13,942 nucleotides of DNA from Symbiodinium natans (GCA_905221605.1 CAJNDS010001574.1:1-13942), one strand, 5' to 3'. Numbered from the stretch's first letter, positions 1-8,181 are shown. The notes: generated by a model from the letters alone, not told the origin. Numbers and translations are program-made.

Positions 1-2
1 GA

Positions 3-3000
3 GACAAGGCGAAGGGTAGACCCTTTTCCGGTTTGGGAAATCCCAACCCACTGTGGGTGCAAGGTTTGGCACAAGGAAGCCAACCTGTGTATGGCCCAGT
101 GCCCAGAGGTCGAACTCCCGCCAGAAGCCCTCATGGGGTAGCTACTGGAACACCCCAACAGACAATGGGAGGCCCTTCGTTTCCCCCTGGTTTGCCTCAG
201 CAAGCGGTAGGAAGTCCTTCGTTACCACCAGGACTATCCACTGGACCTCCTCAACCTGTGGTGACACCATCACAAACATCACCCGACGTGCAAGGGTTGA
301 CGAGACAAGTGCGAGAATTGGAAAGCATGATGCAGCAACTGGTTGTGCAGCAACAGCAGTTTATGCAAACGATGACTTCGTCCATGGTGCAGCAACAGCA
401 GCAGCATCAGCAGTGGATGATACAGCAGCATCAGCAACAGCAGCCACAGCAACAGCAACAGGTGAATCCCCCCTTACCTCAGGATGGTGTTCCTGAGAAC
501 ATGCCAAGTTCTTCTTCGGGATGTCAAGGTGCATCGCCAGTGGGTACTCCTGCGAAGGGGACCCAGCTTTTTCGGATGGCGAGCCCAAGTCCCCCACTGA
601 GACCTCCCCCTCTGGAGCAAGAAAGGGAAAGGGATGTGTTTGCTCGATCGGACAAATGGTTGCCCAGTTTGCCGACCATTGACTTTTCGTCTTGGAAGGA
701 TCGCATCTCTGAAGCTCTTGGATTCTTGACCTGGATGGAGAAGCTGACCAGTTGGGTTGGTTTGGGTTCAGAAGTGTTTCCCAATGAGCTCATGCATGCG
801 GTGAAGACTCAAGAAGAGTCTCGGCTGAAACAGGATCGACTTACTGTGGAGCAACAGAAGAGGTCGACGAGGCTGATGCACATCCTGCGACAGACTTTTG
901 CAAATCATGAGAAGAGTTCTCTGATTTTGCAGACATATGTTGAAAGTGAGAGCACTTATCAACAATCTGGTTTTGTGGCTTTGAGATTGCTGGCGAAGGA
1001 GTTTTGCCTGAAGTCGCGAGATGAATGCCTGTTCTTTCGGTCGCAGCTGGTGAATCAAACCGTGAAAGCACCCAGTATTCCGGAGATCATTCGAAAGATT
1101 GAGCATGAGTTGAACAAGTACACCAAGCTGCTCAATAGTCTTGATCCCGATGTGCATGCTGGTGGTTTGCAGATCCAAGAAGCGGATTCGGTTATGGTTT
1201 TGCTGCGCAGTTTGCCAGATCGGTGTAGAAGCCATTGCTTGTTGCATGGCGATAATGAATCGTTTGAAGATCTGAAAAGAGTTGCTCTGAAGTTTGAGGT
1301 GCAACAAAGGGTGTGGTCAGAAGCCCCTGGCACGAAGCTTCAACCTTTTCGAGATCCCAATGAGGGAAAGGGCAACGAAGGAAAACCAAAAGGCAAAGGA
1401 AAGGAACAGAAAGGCAAGCGCGAATCAAGCAAAGGTGCTGGCAAACGAGCTTCAAGCCAGAACAAGAAGGATGTGGAGTGCTATGTGTGTGGTGGAAAGG
1501 GACATTATGCCCGCGATTGCTGGTATAAGGAGGGAGATTCAGGCAAGAAGCCCAATTCCCCCAATGCTAAGGCGAAAGCCAAGGCAAAAGGAGATCCCAA
1601 GAAGAAGCCCGAAAAGGGAAAGCCCAAAGGAAAAGGCAAAGGAAGGGGGAAGACAGTTGCTGAAGTCTCCCAAGAGGGTGAGTCGAGTGACTACCAGCTA
1701 ACTGGAGGTGAATGGAATGAACCTGAGTCAGAGGCCCGAGTGGAATCTGTGTTGCAACCTCTGGAAGGATTGCTCGATGAAGTGAGAAAAGAGTGGATTC
1801 CCCGGAGTACTGATGAGATAGATTGGTCATGGGAAGTTGAGACGAGAGTCCGGATTGCCGAGTTGGAGCATCGGATCTCTACCGATTTATCTCAGATGTT
1901 GCCATCTAAGTCAGTTCGGTCTTTGATGAAACCTCCGATGAATCAAGTCAAAAGCATGGAAAGGGATGATGCAAGCAAATGGTGGTTGATTGACTCAGGA
2001 GCATCGGTGACTGTGATTGCGAAAAGATACCTGGATGAGTTCCAGATCTTGGATCGGAAGGCGTTGGGACCTAATGAGAGGTACTCAGCAGCCAACGATA
2101 CCCCGGTGAATGTCTTCGAGCGAGTTCGCATCCGAGCCTTGCTGCCTATGTATGAAGGAAAGCAGTATCTTGGTTTGACATCGGTGTGTGTGACTGGAGT
2201 TGTAGCAGATGTGGCTCACAACATCTTGAGCACCGAGCAGATGGTGAATACTGGTTGGGAAGTGAAGTTCACTCGAAGAGAGATTTCGCTGCGACACGAG
2301 AAGAAAGGAGTCATGGGATATGGAGTATCCTGGGCTGGATGTCCTTGGATCTACCTGCAAGGTGATGCTGGAAAGCGAAAGAAAGTAACCTTTGGAAGAA
2401 CTGAGGTTCGACCCATGGATGTGGATGATGGCAAACGACCGATGGAGGTTGATCAGATGCAGTCAGTGCAGTCAATGACCAAGAAAAAGCAAGAAGAAAT
2501 GGAGCTGCATCGGATGCGAGGCCACATTCCTTTTTCGTCCGAATGTCCTCATTGTCGGATGACTAGAGGAACAACCCAGCATCGTCGGACCAAGGATGCT
2601 CAAGACCGACCCGTGGCGTTGCAAGCAGATTTCTGCTTCATCAACCTGGTAACTGGTACTTTTACGAAAGACCAGCCGACGGCTCCCAACATGAAAGTAC
2701 TGGTCATGACTGAAATGTCAACCAGAATGATTGGATGTCTGTTGGTAGGGACCAATGCTGACAATACCTCCAGCTGGATTCGTTATTGGATGAATGCTTT
2801 CGTACTGGACATTGCAGGGTCTGCTGTACTGTTGAGGACAGACAGCGAGACAGCGGTGAGCGCCCTCATCAAGAGAGCCAATCTGGGGATTAGGATTGTG
2901 ACCCAAAGAGAACCTCCGCAGGGACATGAAGCGGTTGGTGGTGTGGAAAGGGCAGTGAGAACACTCAAGGAGTTGTTCAGCACGGTGAGGTTGGATCTAC

Positions 3001-3143
3001 GAGCGCAGGGCTTTGACTTGAAGAGAAGTCCTCGAGCGTTTGAGTTTGGTCTGATTTACTGTGCTGCAATGCACAATCACCATGCAGCTGCCTTTGATGG
3101 GAAGAAATCACCCCAGGAGTTGGTACTACAGAGATCTCCATGA
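3..3143 (+). CDS. gag-pol: Gag - aspartic protease - integrase part of copia polyprotein (5' partial)
   Basis: The frame is open from base 3 with no stop upstream. The first in-window ATG is at 165, so the true start lies off the left edge; TTG at 33 is only a nominal start. Residues below are counted from 33. The N-terminus is Pro/Gly-rich and followed by a Gln-rich stretch (about 100-143). A helical copia-type Gag core spans about 220-428. A CX2CX4HX4C zinc knuckle (C483, C486, H491, C496), expected to bind genomic RNA, is flanked by Lys/Gly-rich basic tracts. The retropepsin-type protease motif DSGAS has its catalytic Asp at 654. Integrase shows a compact zinc site (H826, H831, C838, C841) and catalytic D866, D937 and E972 (X70, X34 spacing), all present. 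The frame ends at TGA 3141-3143 just after the integrase core, before reverse transcriptase, which continues in the +1 frame. This segment appears intact. Confidence 0.92.
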   Translation, partial: DKAKGRPFSGLGNPNPLWVQGLAQGSQPVYGPVPRGRTPARSPHGVATGTPQQTMGGPSFPPGLPQQAVGSPSLPPGLSTGPPQPVVTPSQTSPDVQGLTRQVRELESMMQQLVVQQQQFMQTMTSSMVQQQQQHQQWMIQQHQQQQPQQQQQVNPPLPQDGVPENMPSSSSGCQGASPVGTPAKGTQLFRMASPSPPLRPPPLEQERERDVFARSDKWLPSLPTIDFSSWKDRISEALGFLTWMEKLTSWVGLGSEVFPNELMHAVKTQEESRLKQDRLTVEQQKRSTRLMHILRQTFANHEKSSLILQTYVESESTYQQSGFVALRLLAKEFCLKSRDECLFFRSQLVNQTVKAPSIPEIIRKIEHELNKYTKLLNSLDPDVHAGGLQIQEADSVMVLLRSLPDRCRSHCLLHGDNESFEDLKRVALKFEVQQRVWSEAPGTKLQPFRDPNEGKGNEGKPKGKGKEQKGKRESSKGAGKRASSQNKKDVECYVCGGKGHYARDCWYKEGDSGKKPNSPNAKAKAKAKGDPKKKPEKGKPKGKGKGRGKTVAEVSQEGESSDYQLTGGEWNEPESEARVESVLQPLEGLLDEVRKEWIPRSTDEIDWSWEVETRVRIAELEHRISTDLSQMLPSKSVRSLMKPPMNQVKSMERDDASKWWLIDSGASVTVIAKRYLDEFQILDRKALGPNERYSAANDTPVNVFERVRIRALLPMYEGKQYLGLTSVCVTGVVADVAHNILSTEQMVNTGWEVKFTRREISLRHEKKGVMGYGVSWAGCPWIYLQGDAGKRKKVTFGRTEVRPMDVDDGKRPMEVDQMQSVQSMTKKKQEEMELHRMRGHIPFSSECPHCRMTRGTTQHRRTKDAQDRPVALQADFCFINLVTGTFTKDQPTAPNMKVLVMTEMSTRMIGCLLVGTNADNTSSWIRYWMNAFVLDIAGSAVLLRTDSETAVSALIKRANLGIRIVTQREPPQGHEAVGGVERAVRTLKELFSTVRLDLRAQGFDLKRSPRAFEFGLIYCAAMHNHHAAAFDGKKSPQELVLQRSP
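345..462 (+). repeat. Glutamine-coding CAG/CAA-rich tract in gag
   Basis: A CAG/CAA-rich run encodes a Gln-rich segment interrupted by Met, His and Trp residues, preceded by a heptad-like Leu/Met pattern (about 290-340). It probably gives Gag a coiled-coil or low-complexity self-association region. Mixed CAG and CAA codons argue against a very recent pure triplet expansion. No enzymatic motif is present. Confidence 0.75.
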
Positions 3144-4917
3144 GTGTGGATCGTCGTTGATAGGTGCTACAGTTCTGGCTGAGCTACCGGATTCGATGAA
3201 AACCACGGCGCTCTCCCGGTTTGTGGAAGCAGCCTATGTGTACCCTGAAGTTGGTGGCTTGACTAATGTTGTGAGTGCCATGGTGGATGGTTGTCCAAAA
3301 CACTTTCGAGCAAAGTCCATCAAGCACATCGTTCCGTTGAAGATTGGGTTGGAGCATTGTCAACATTTGCTCAAGGAGCATGATCCATCGGATACATTGG
3401 CTCCCACGATTCTGAAGGAGAAAGAGGATGGTGTGCCCGATCGGATTGAAGGTGAAGCGGACAAGGCCTTTGAGGGCCGAGTGTCTGAGGGACCGACCAC
3501 CGACATGAGCAAAGTTGGACCTCCAGCTGCATGGGTGAAGGAACAAGGTGGCACAGCGAACTGTCCTGCGTGTGGTCCAAAAAGAGGAAAAGCCAACCAC
3601 AATGCTGAATGCCGAAAACGGTATGATGATTGGTTGAAAGCTCAACGACAACGGTTGGAATCGAAAGAACCAACAGAGGAAACTCCAAAAATGGACCAGA
3701 GAAGCTCAAAGGATGCGGGGGTGATGGAGTCTGGAAGTGAGCCTTCACTACTGAAACGCCCGAAAATCACCTATGAGAGTCGACCAGATCCCAAGTTGGA
3801 GGAGAGGCAAAGCGTCCCAACACCTGCGACAGAAGTTGTGGATGTTGACATGGAGGATTTTGAGGATCCAAGTTTGCCTTACCAAGGGATTCCAGATGAG
3901 GCAATGGAACCTGGATACTTCGAAGGAGAAACTCCCGCTGAGGATGAAGCGATCCCAATGGAGGAAGAAAAACCTCAAATGGATGTGGATTCAGTTCCAA
4001 ATGAGTCCAGTCGAGTTCCCCGGCGTTTAGAGAGTTTAACTTCAGATGTGAACTCAGTTCCAGATGAGTCCAATCGAGTTCCCCGGCTGACCAATCGTAT
4101 TTATTTAGACCCAAGACTCGATGTGCCTCAAGGTCCTATTAAAATGGTAAGCAGTGACGAGAGTCCGAAGTTGGTACATGTGACCAATTCGATTCTGCTC
4201 AACAAGAATAGCACTTTCCCGGAGTCCATGAAGGTGTGTGGATCCCAAGTTTGGCTGGCAAGACCCACGAGTGTTCTGTCTGAGATAGATGGATGTCCAT
4301 TAGATGTGGATAAAACAGTGGAAGGCCGGCGAACTGAGCTGCAGAGTATGACTGCTCACAAAGCAGGGAGAGTGGTTGGAGCAGACGAGGCTCAGAAGTT
4401 TGCTCGTAAGCATGGGATAAAGATCATCCCAACCCGATGGGTCATAGGCCCAAAGGTGGTGAATGGCAAGGAAGCTGGGAGAGCTCGGTGTGTGGTGCAA
4501 GACATCGCAAAGGGGAGCACAGCATCATCTTTAGGACTGAGTGCTACGACTCCTTCTTTAGAAGCGTTACGGACGCTTTTGGCCATTGCTTCGGTAGATG
4601 CTATGGATATCGCAACTTTGTATGTTAGCACTGCATTCTTGCATTCCCCCCTTCCGAAAGGATCGAAGGCGATTATCCAATTGCCCAAGGATGTTTCCGC
4701 CTGCAAGGACTATTATTTCCCGGTGTTTATGATTCTGGATCAAGCCATGAATGGTTTGAGAGTTGCCGCCAAAGCTTGGAACTTGAAGCTGGCGACAGTT
4801 GTGAAGAAAGTTGGGTTGAAGCAATGCCCAACGGAACCTTCCGTCTTCGAGGGCTGTGAGAGGGAAAAGATTCCTCATGTTGTGCTATGTGGACGATTTG
4901 ATTCTGTGTGGCACTAG
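3055..4917 (+). pseudogene. pol: Integrase C-terminal linker and reverse transcriptase N-terminal half (frame +1 relative to gag)
   Basis: This is the continuation of the polyprotein. Frame 1 is open from 3055, after TGA 3052-3054, to TAG 4915-4917, and overlaps the gag-IN frame by up to 89 bases; internal ATGs are not evidence of a separate start. Residues are counted from 3061. After integrase there is an acidic, Pro/Glu/Ser-rich linker with a CX2CX8HX3C cluster (C168, C171, H180, C184). The RT domain begins near residue 458 with the PTRWV and RARCVVQ signatures (copia: WV...KARLV). The catalytic motif normally reading DV.TAFL here reads YVSTAFL: codon 4621-4623 is TAT, giving Tyr521 instead of the metal-binding Asp. 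A copia-like GLRVAAKAW (usually YGLKQAPRAW-like) follows. The frame runs out just before the YVDD box, which lies in frame 2. RT activity from this copy is therefore unlikely. Confidence 0.88.
3982..4087 (+). repeat. In-frame 43-bp direct repeat, 63-bp period, in the IN-RT linker
   Basis: Two copies (3982-4024 and 4045-4087) match at 39 of 43 bases. Each encodes a variant of DV.SVP.ES.RVPR, 21 codons apart, in the acidic linker. The in-frame period suggests a tandem duplication tolerated while the linker was still translated. Confidence 0.85.
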
Positions 4918-5026
4918 AGATGCCATTCGGTTGGTGACCGACACCCTGAACGGAGAGTTGAAGATCAAGGAAACGGGTCGAATCACTTCCACTGGTGGAA
5001 AGAACCTTTTTGGGGCGAGAGATTGA
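4874..5026 (+). pseudogene. pol: Reverse transcriptase YVDD box fragment (frame 2)
   Basis: Frame 2 encodes LMLCYVDDLILCGT at its start. YVDD (4886-4897) is the second catalytic Asp pair of reverse transcriptase, followed by a short helix and strand typical of the copia RT palm. The upstream frame-1 segment ends at 4917 and reads through the same bases as non-homologous residues, so a one-base frame change falls between about 4820 and 4914. The fragment stops at TGA 5024-5026, while the homology continues in frame 3 (the FLGREI motif). It is part of the same polyprotein, not an independent gene. Confidence 0.85.
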
Positions 5027-5258
5027 GAGACAAGGGAGTCATCTCAGGATGCGAGTGCCCCCGGCATACTTAGATGCCCTGTTCGAGACAGAGTTCTGTA
5101 AGGACCTGAAGGTGGTTACTGCTCCTCCGGACATCGTGAAAACGGTCGAGAAGGGCAGAGCAAGTGGTTCGGATCCTGAGTTGAGTGACACTGCAGCTGC
5201 GAGGTACAGAGCAGTACTTGGCCGGATTGCATGGTGGGTCAGTCGAGACCTGACCTGA
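4995..5258 (+). pseudogene. pol: Reverse transcriptase C-terminal / connection fragment (frame 3)
   Basis: Frame 3 restores the copia-like TFLGREIER motif (usually FLG.ei), then a connection segment ending in ARYRAVLGRIAWWVSRDLT (copia: y...iGsLlyla.tRPDi). The nominal start is GTG 4995, but it is a continuation rather than a start. The TGA at 5256-5258 interrupts just at the SRPDL motif, which is in frame 2 from 5231, so a second frame change lies in the 5231-5258 overlap. These closely spaced frame changes (frames 1, 2, 3 then 2 within 450 bases) mark this as the most damaged part of the copy, or as a zone of assembly error. Confidence 0.84.
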
Positions 5259-7546
5259 GTAGGTGGATGTCCATTCTTTCGCAAGGACAGTCCAAGCCAA
5301 CAGCATGCTTTGAGCAAGCATTGCGACAAGTGATTAGGTTTCTAAAGGGACAATACCATGCATGGCAGTACTTTGGCCCTGATGGGAATGTACCGGACAG
5401 TGGGCCGGCGCAGCTGGAAGTGTATGCGGATGCCAGTTGGGCACCCCAAGCGTCGTTAGGACGAAGATCTGTGTCGGGCATAGCCATCTTTTATAGAGGA
5501 TGCCTGATCAAGGGAATCTCTCGAGTTCAAGGGTGTGTATCGCTGAGTTCTTGTGAAGCCGAGTTGAGAGCCATCTTGACTGCGGTACAGGAGAGTGAGG
5601 GACTTGCGACTTTGATCGGTCAGTTGGCCGAGTCAGCTGTCACGATCCGATTGCACACTGACAGTTCCTCAGCGAGAGCGGTTTTGCTAAACCGTGGGTT
5701 GAGTAGGCGAGTTCGCCACTTAGACATCGCTTTCTGCTATCTTCAGGAGCGGATACAGGAAGCTCAGACCTTGAAGGTCATTTGGTGCCCGACAGCGGGA
5801 ATGATCGCTGACGTTCTTACAAAGTGCTTGAGTCAAGTGACATTCTGTCAGCACCAGCAAGCTATGGGTATATACCCTGGTGAAGATGTGCAGCAGGTGT
5901 GGAGGATATGTGGAATCCGACCAAGGGTTGGAGTTCAGGCATGCCAGTGTGCCGAGGCAACTGGATGCAGTGTGGAGCAAGTTGGATCGTTGAAAAGTGT
6001 GAAAAAGTGTGGCGAAGTTTTTGAAAATTTCCACTTTAGAAGTCCCGAAACCCTTCGTGAAGACTCTTCCCATGAGGTTCAAGAAATGGATTTATGGTCC
6101 AACCGCAAAAGCTTTGGTTCAAGCACCACGGAAGCTAGCCCTAGCCTGGAGCCTGTACCTTTGGTGAAGGACAGGAAAATGGCAGCTGAAGACAGCAGGA
6201 AGGGGGAGCAGGGTGCTGAGATGAAAAGCCCCTTTTGGTGTAAGGTTTGCAAATGGTTGTTCAGATCCGAGCATGCTGCCGGGTTGAGCTGGGATGAAAG
6301 TGGCAAGCCCAAGTGCGAAAAGTGCAAACAGACTGTGACAGTCTCTGGCACGGATGCAAGCAATGCATTCCATCTCCGAGAGGCAGAGAAGGAGCGCCGA
6401 GCTGCTGGAAAAAGGGGTGATAAAGGTGAAAGCCGAGGCTCAGGCCAAGCTGCACCGAAACCCAAGGACATGCCGAAGGTGATTGAACGGATGGTCGACG
6501 TGTTTCCGGAGCTGGCGGATCCAGAGCCGCCGAAGTGGTTCGGTGATGTGTCATGGAGTATCTGCCGGCGCGGAACTCCAGTGGATGAGCTAGAGCTCAA
6601 GGACGTGGTAGGCACGCTATCCGACAAGGATATGTTGCGCTATCAAAGCTCCTACGAGAAGCTGGTGAAGCCCATCCAGGAGGTGTGTGAGCTACAGGAG
6701 AAACCCACGAAGATCTTCGGAATCTTGGATGTCCGTGGACAGATTGGTGGCAAGGCCATCATCTGGGAGATGGCAGTGAATGAAGGAGGACTGTACATGG
6801 AAGTACCGCCGGGAACGTGTGGCCTGGCGATGTTGAGCTTCGTGAGGTACTTGAAGAGAAAAGGGATAGTCCCTGTTTTGCTTCTGGGTGAGCACCAGGA
6901 CCTCGGAGTCTTGCGGATGGTGGATCTGTTGTGCATGCTACCCATTTTGGGAGCAGAGAGGATCATGGAGGATGAAGCTGAGAGCTCGTATTATCCCCCA
7001 TGGGTGTTGCGCTGGAAGAGCAGTGCAAAGGAAGGATCCTTGGTGTTTAAGGAACTGGTGGAGCGAGTGCGAGTGATTTCGATGTTGTCGTGTGATACAC
7101 TTCGGATTCACGAGCCGGAGCTGAGGGAGAGACCAGTCCCCAAGTGGTCGCTTGTGGCCTACAGCCACTACAGATCCGTGATGGAGTCTGTTGCAGGATT
7201 CTTGGAGGACCTGGAGAAAAAGAAAGAGGAGATCACCGACACGCAGAGGGCGGCAAGCTGGAAGAAGGTGGTTGCGAGTGAGACTCGAAGCGGGGTTGTG
7301 TGGATCTGCAAGTGTAAGTGGCACTTGCCGACCGACTATGTGGTGAGGTTCAACTTGACGTTGCCTGCCGACATGTGGCAGCAAGCCTTTGGGATCATGG
7401 GTGAGAATATTGGGAAACTCGAGAAGGAGGAAAAGGACCTGAAGCGGATCCTCAAGGCTGCAGCGGAACAGCAAGACCGAGAGTTCGAGGAAGCTGAGCG
7501 AAAGCGCAAGCGCCGACCTGACAGCTGCCGAGGAAGAAGCTGCTAA
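5231..7546 (+). CDS. pol: RT thumb - RNase H - ORF3 module, single open frame (771 codons)
   Basis: The frame is open to TAA 7544-7546. Residues are counted from ATG 5231, which is not a biological start. Residues 1-45 carry the SRPDLSRW...P...FEQALRQVIRFLKGQ signature of the copia RT/RNase H junction. RNase H follows with four acidic active-site residues: D67 (VYADASWA), E109 (SCEAEL), D144 (LHTDSSSA) and D194 (IADVLTK). It is the best-preserved enzyme after integrase. The domain ends near residue 200. In an ordinary Copia element the polyprotein would stop about here, but this frame continues for some 570 codons through a linker (about 200-316) into the ORF3 module. The fusion may be real or may reflect loss of a stop. 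The frame is lost near 7500-7546 and resumes in frame 3. Confidence 0.9.
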   Translation: MVGQSRPDLSRWMSILSQGQSKPTACFEQALRQVIRFLKGQYHAWQYFGPDGNVPDSGPAQLEVYADASWAPQASLGRRSVSGIAIFYRGCLIKGISRVQGCVSLSSCEAELRAILTAVQESEGLATLIGQLAESAVTIRLHTDSSSARAVLLNRGLSRRVRHLDIAFCYLQERIQEAQTLKVIWCPTAGMIADVLTKCLSQVTFCQHQQAMGIYPGEDVQQVWRICGIRPRVGVQACQCAEATGCSVEQVGSLKSVKKCGEVFENFHFRSPETLREDSSHEVQEMDLWSNRKSFGSSTTEASPSLEPVPLVKDRKMAAEDSRKGEQGAEMKSPFWCKVCKWLFRSEHAAGLSWDESGKPKCEKCKQTVTVSGTDASNAFHLREAEKERRAAGKRGDKGESRGSGQAAPKPKDMPKVIERMVDVFPELADPEPPKWFGDVSWSICRRGTPVDELELKDVVGTLSDKDMLRYQSSYEKLVKPIQEVCELQEKPTKIFGILDVRGQIGGKAIIWEMAVNEGGLYMEVPPGTCGLAMLSFVRYLKRKGIVPVLLLGEHQDLGVLRMVDLLCMLPILGAERIMEDEAESSYYPPWVLRWKSSAKEGSLVFKELVERVRVISMLSCDTLRIHEPELRERPVPKWSLVAYSHYRSVMESVAGFLEDLEKKKEEITDTQRAASWKKVVASETRSGVVWICKCKWHLPTDYVVRFNLTLPADMWQQAFGIMGENIGKLEKEEKDLKRILKAAAEQQDREFEEAERKRKRRPDSCRGRSC

Positions 7547-7889
7547 GAGAGCAAAGCTGGAAGGCGAAGCGGTTCGCTCGCCTGTGTCAGTTGTACCATC
7601 TGAGTTGGATGCAGCAGCTATCGCGCAGATTGCTGAGCGTGTGAAGGCAAGCTTTAGTGTTGCCGATTTGGCGCTGATGTTGGAAGAGAAGAAGAGAAAG
7701 GTTGGAGACCAGCCAACTGAGAGGCCTGCGGAGACGCCAGCTGAGCCTAGCCGATCTTCGCAGGATGTGATGATGGAAACGAGGACGGCTGAGTTGGCGG
7801 AGATGAAGGAAGCCGCCAAGGAGCGCCGCGCCAAGTTGATGGAGTCAACTGGAGCTGGCGAGAAGAAGGGCGAAGAGGATGAAGAATGA
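6179..7889 (+). CDS. ORF3: unrecognised zinc-ribbon / coiled-coil protein between RNase H and 3' LTR
   Basis: I do not recognise this protein. ATG 6179 (MAAEDSRKG, residue 317 of the 5231 frame) is a plausible start if it is made separately; ATG 6086 is an alternative. About 569 residues are encoded if the frame change near 7500 is crossed. Near the N-terminus is a CX2C-X21-CX2C cluster (C337, C340, C362, C365 of the 5231 frame), consistent with a zinc ribbon. The middle has a globular pattern with hydrophobic stretches around 6830-6960 but no convincing transmembrane helix or signal peptide. The C-terminal third is Glu/Lys-rich, predicted helical, with an RKRKRR cluster (possible nuclear localisation signal), and ends in an acidic tail. 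Its place between RNase H and LTR matches the env-like or accessory ORFs of some Copia lineages (Sireviruses), but the absence of membrane features argues against an envelope protein. Zinc-binding nucleic-acid or Gag-associated roles are guesses. Confidence 0.62.
7503..7889 (+). pseudogene. C-terminal tail of ORF3 after frame change (frame 3)
   Basis: Frame 3 continues the helical charged character of ORF3 without a gap: an Ala/Glu-rich helix (LTAAEEEAAKRAKLEGEA), a hydrophobic helix around AAAIAQIAERVKASFSVADL, then a Lys/Glu-rich acidic end closed by TGA 7887-7889. The upstream frame ends in an uncharacteristic Cys/Arg-rich tail (PDSCRGRSC), so a one-base change around 7500-7520 in this copy is the simple explanation. 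The nominal start at 7584 is internal and probably not used. Confidence 0.7.
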
Positions 7890-7890
7890 G

Positions 7891-7912
7891 CTGAGATGCT
7901 AAGTGATCTCAG
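7891..7912 (+). other. Stem-loop directly after ORF3 stop
   Basis: CTGAGAT (7891-7897) pairs perfectly with ATCTCAG (7906-7912) across an 8-nt loop, two bases after the TGA stop. A role in RNA stability, packaging or termination is possible but unproven. Confidence 0.5.
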
Positions 7913-7934
7913 TGGTTGGGTGGGTGAGTGAAAC

Positions 7935-7953
7935 CCGCAGCCATTTTTTTTGG
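7935..7953 (+). other. Partial similarity to 5' half of dinoflagellate spliced leader
   Basis: CCGCAGCCATTTT (7935-7947) differs by one base from the 5' part of the conserved dinoflagellate spliced leader (CCGTAGCCATTTT). It continues as a lengthened T run (eight T in total, 7944-7951) and GG, then the similarity stops. It lies in the element's 3' non-coding spacer. It may be a decayed relict or chance. Confidence 0.2.
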
Positions 7954-7956
7954 AAG

Positions 7957-7979
7957 CCATGGCCGCGTTGCCGCCATGG
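7957..7979 (+). other. GC-rich stem-loop in 3' spacer
   Basis: CCATGGC (7957-7963) pairs perfectly with GCCATGG (7973-7979) across a 9-nt loop. It is 45 bases downstream of the post-stop stem-loop. Confidence 0.5.
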
Positions 7980-8181
7980 AGCGCCCGCGATTTTTCTGGT
8001 TAGTGTGAGCCCTTGTTTCAGTGCATGAGAAGTTGGCAAAGAGGAGGCAAAATGATGATGAAACTCAACGAGGGACTCTATAGCCCCTTCTGCAAGGCGT
8101 CTGATTGCCACCTCTGAAGACGTTTTTGGCTGATGGTACGCTGGAAGAAGCGAAACTATGAAGCCAATCTTTTCCTGAAGG

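Noticed and set aside
768-1307. 179-codon minus-strand open frame
   Set aside because: Antisense shadow of the Gag core, with no recognisable domain.
3055-3143. Spliceosomal intron as explanation for the IN to RT frame change
   Set aside because: Homology is contiguous across the junction with no inserted sequence, and retroelement RNAs are normally unspliced here.
6113-6127. GGTTCAAGCACC resembling a tRNA B box
   Set aside because: It lies inside the RNase H/ORF3 frame, mismatches the B-box consensus, and no A box or acceptor stem is present.
6938-7960. 340-codon open frame on the minus strand
   Set aside because: It lies antisense to ORF3, is Ser/Ala/Leu-rich low complexity and has no motif; it mirrors the codon bias of the plus-strand gene.
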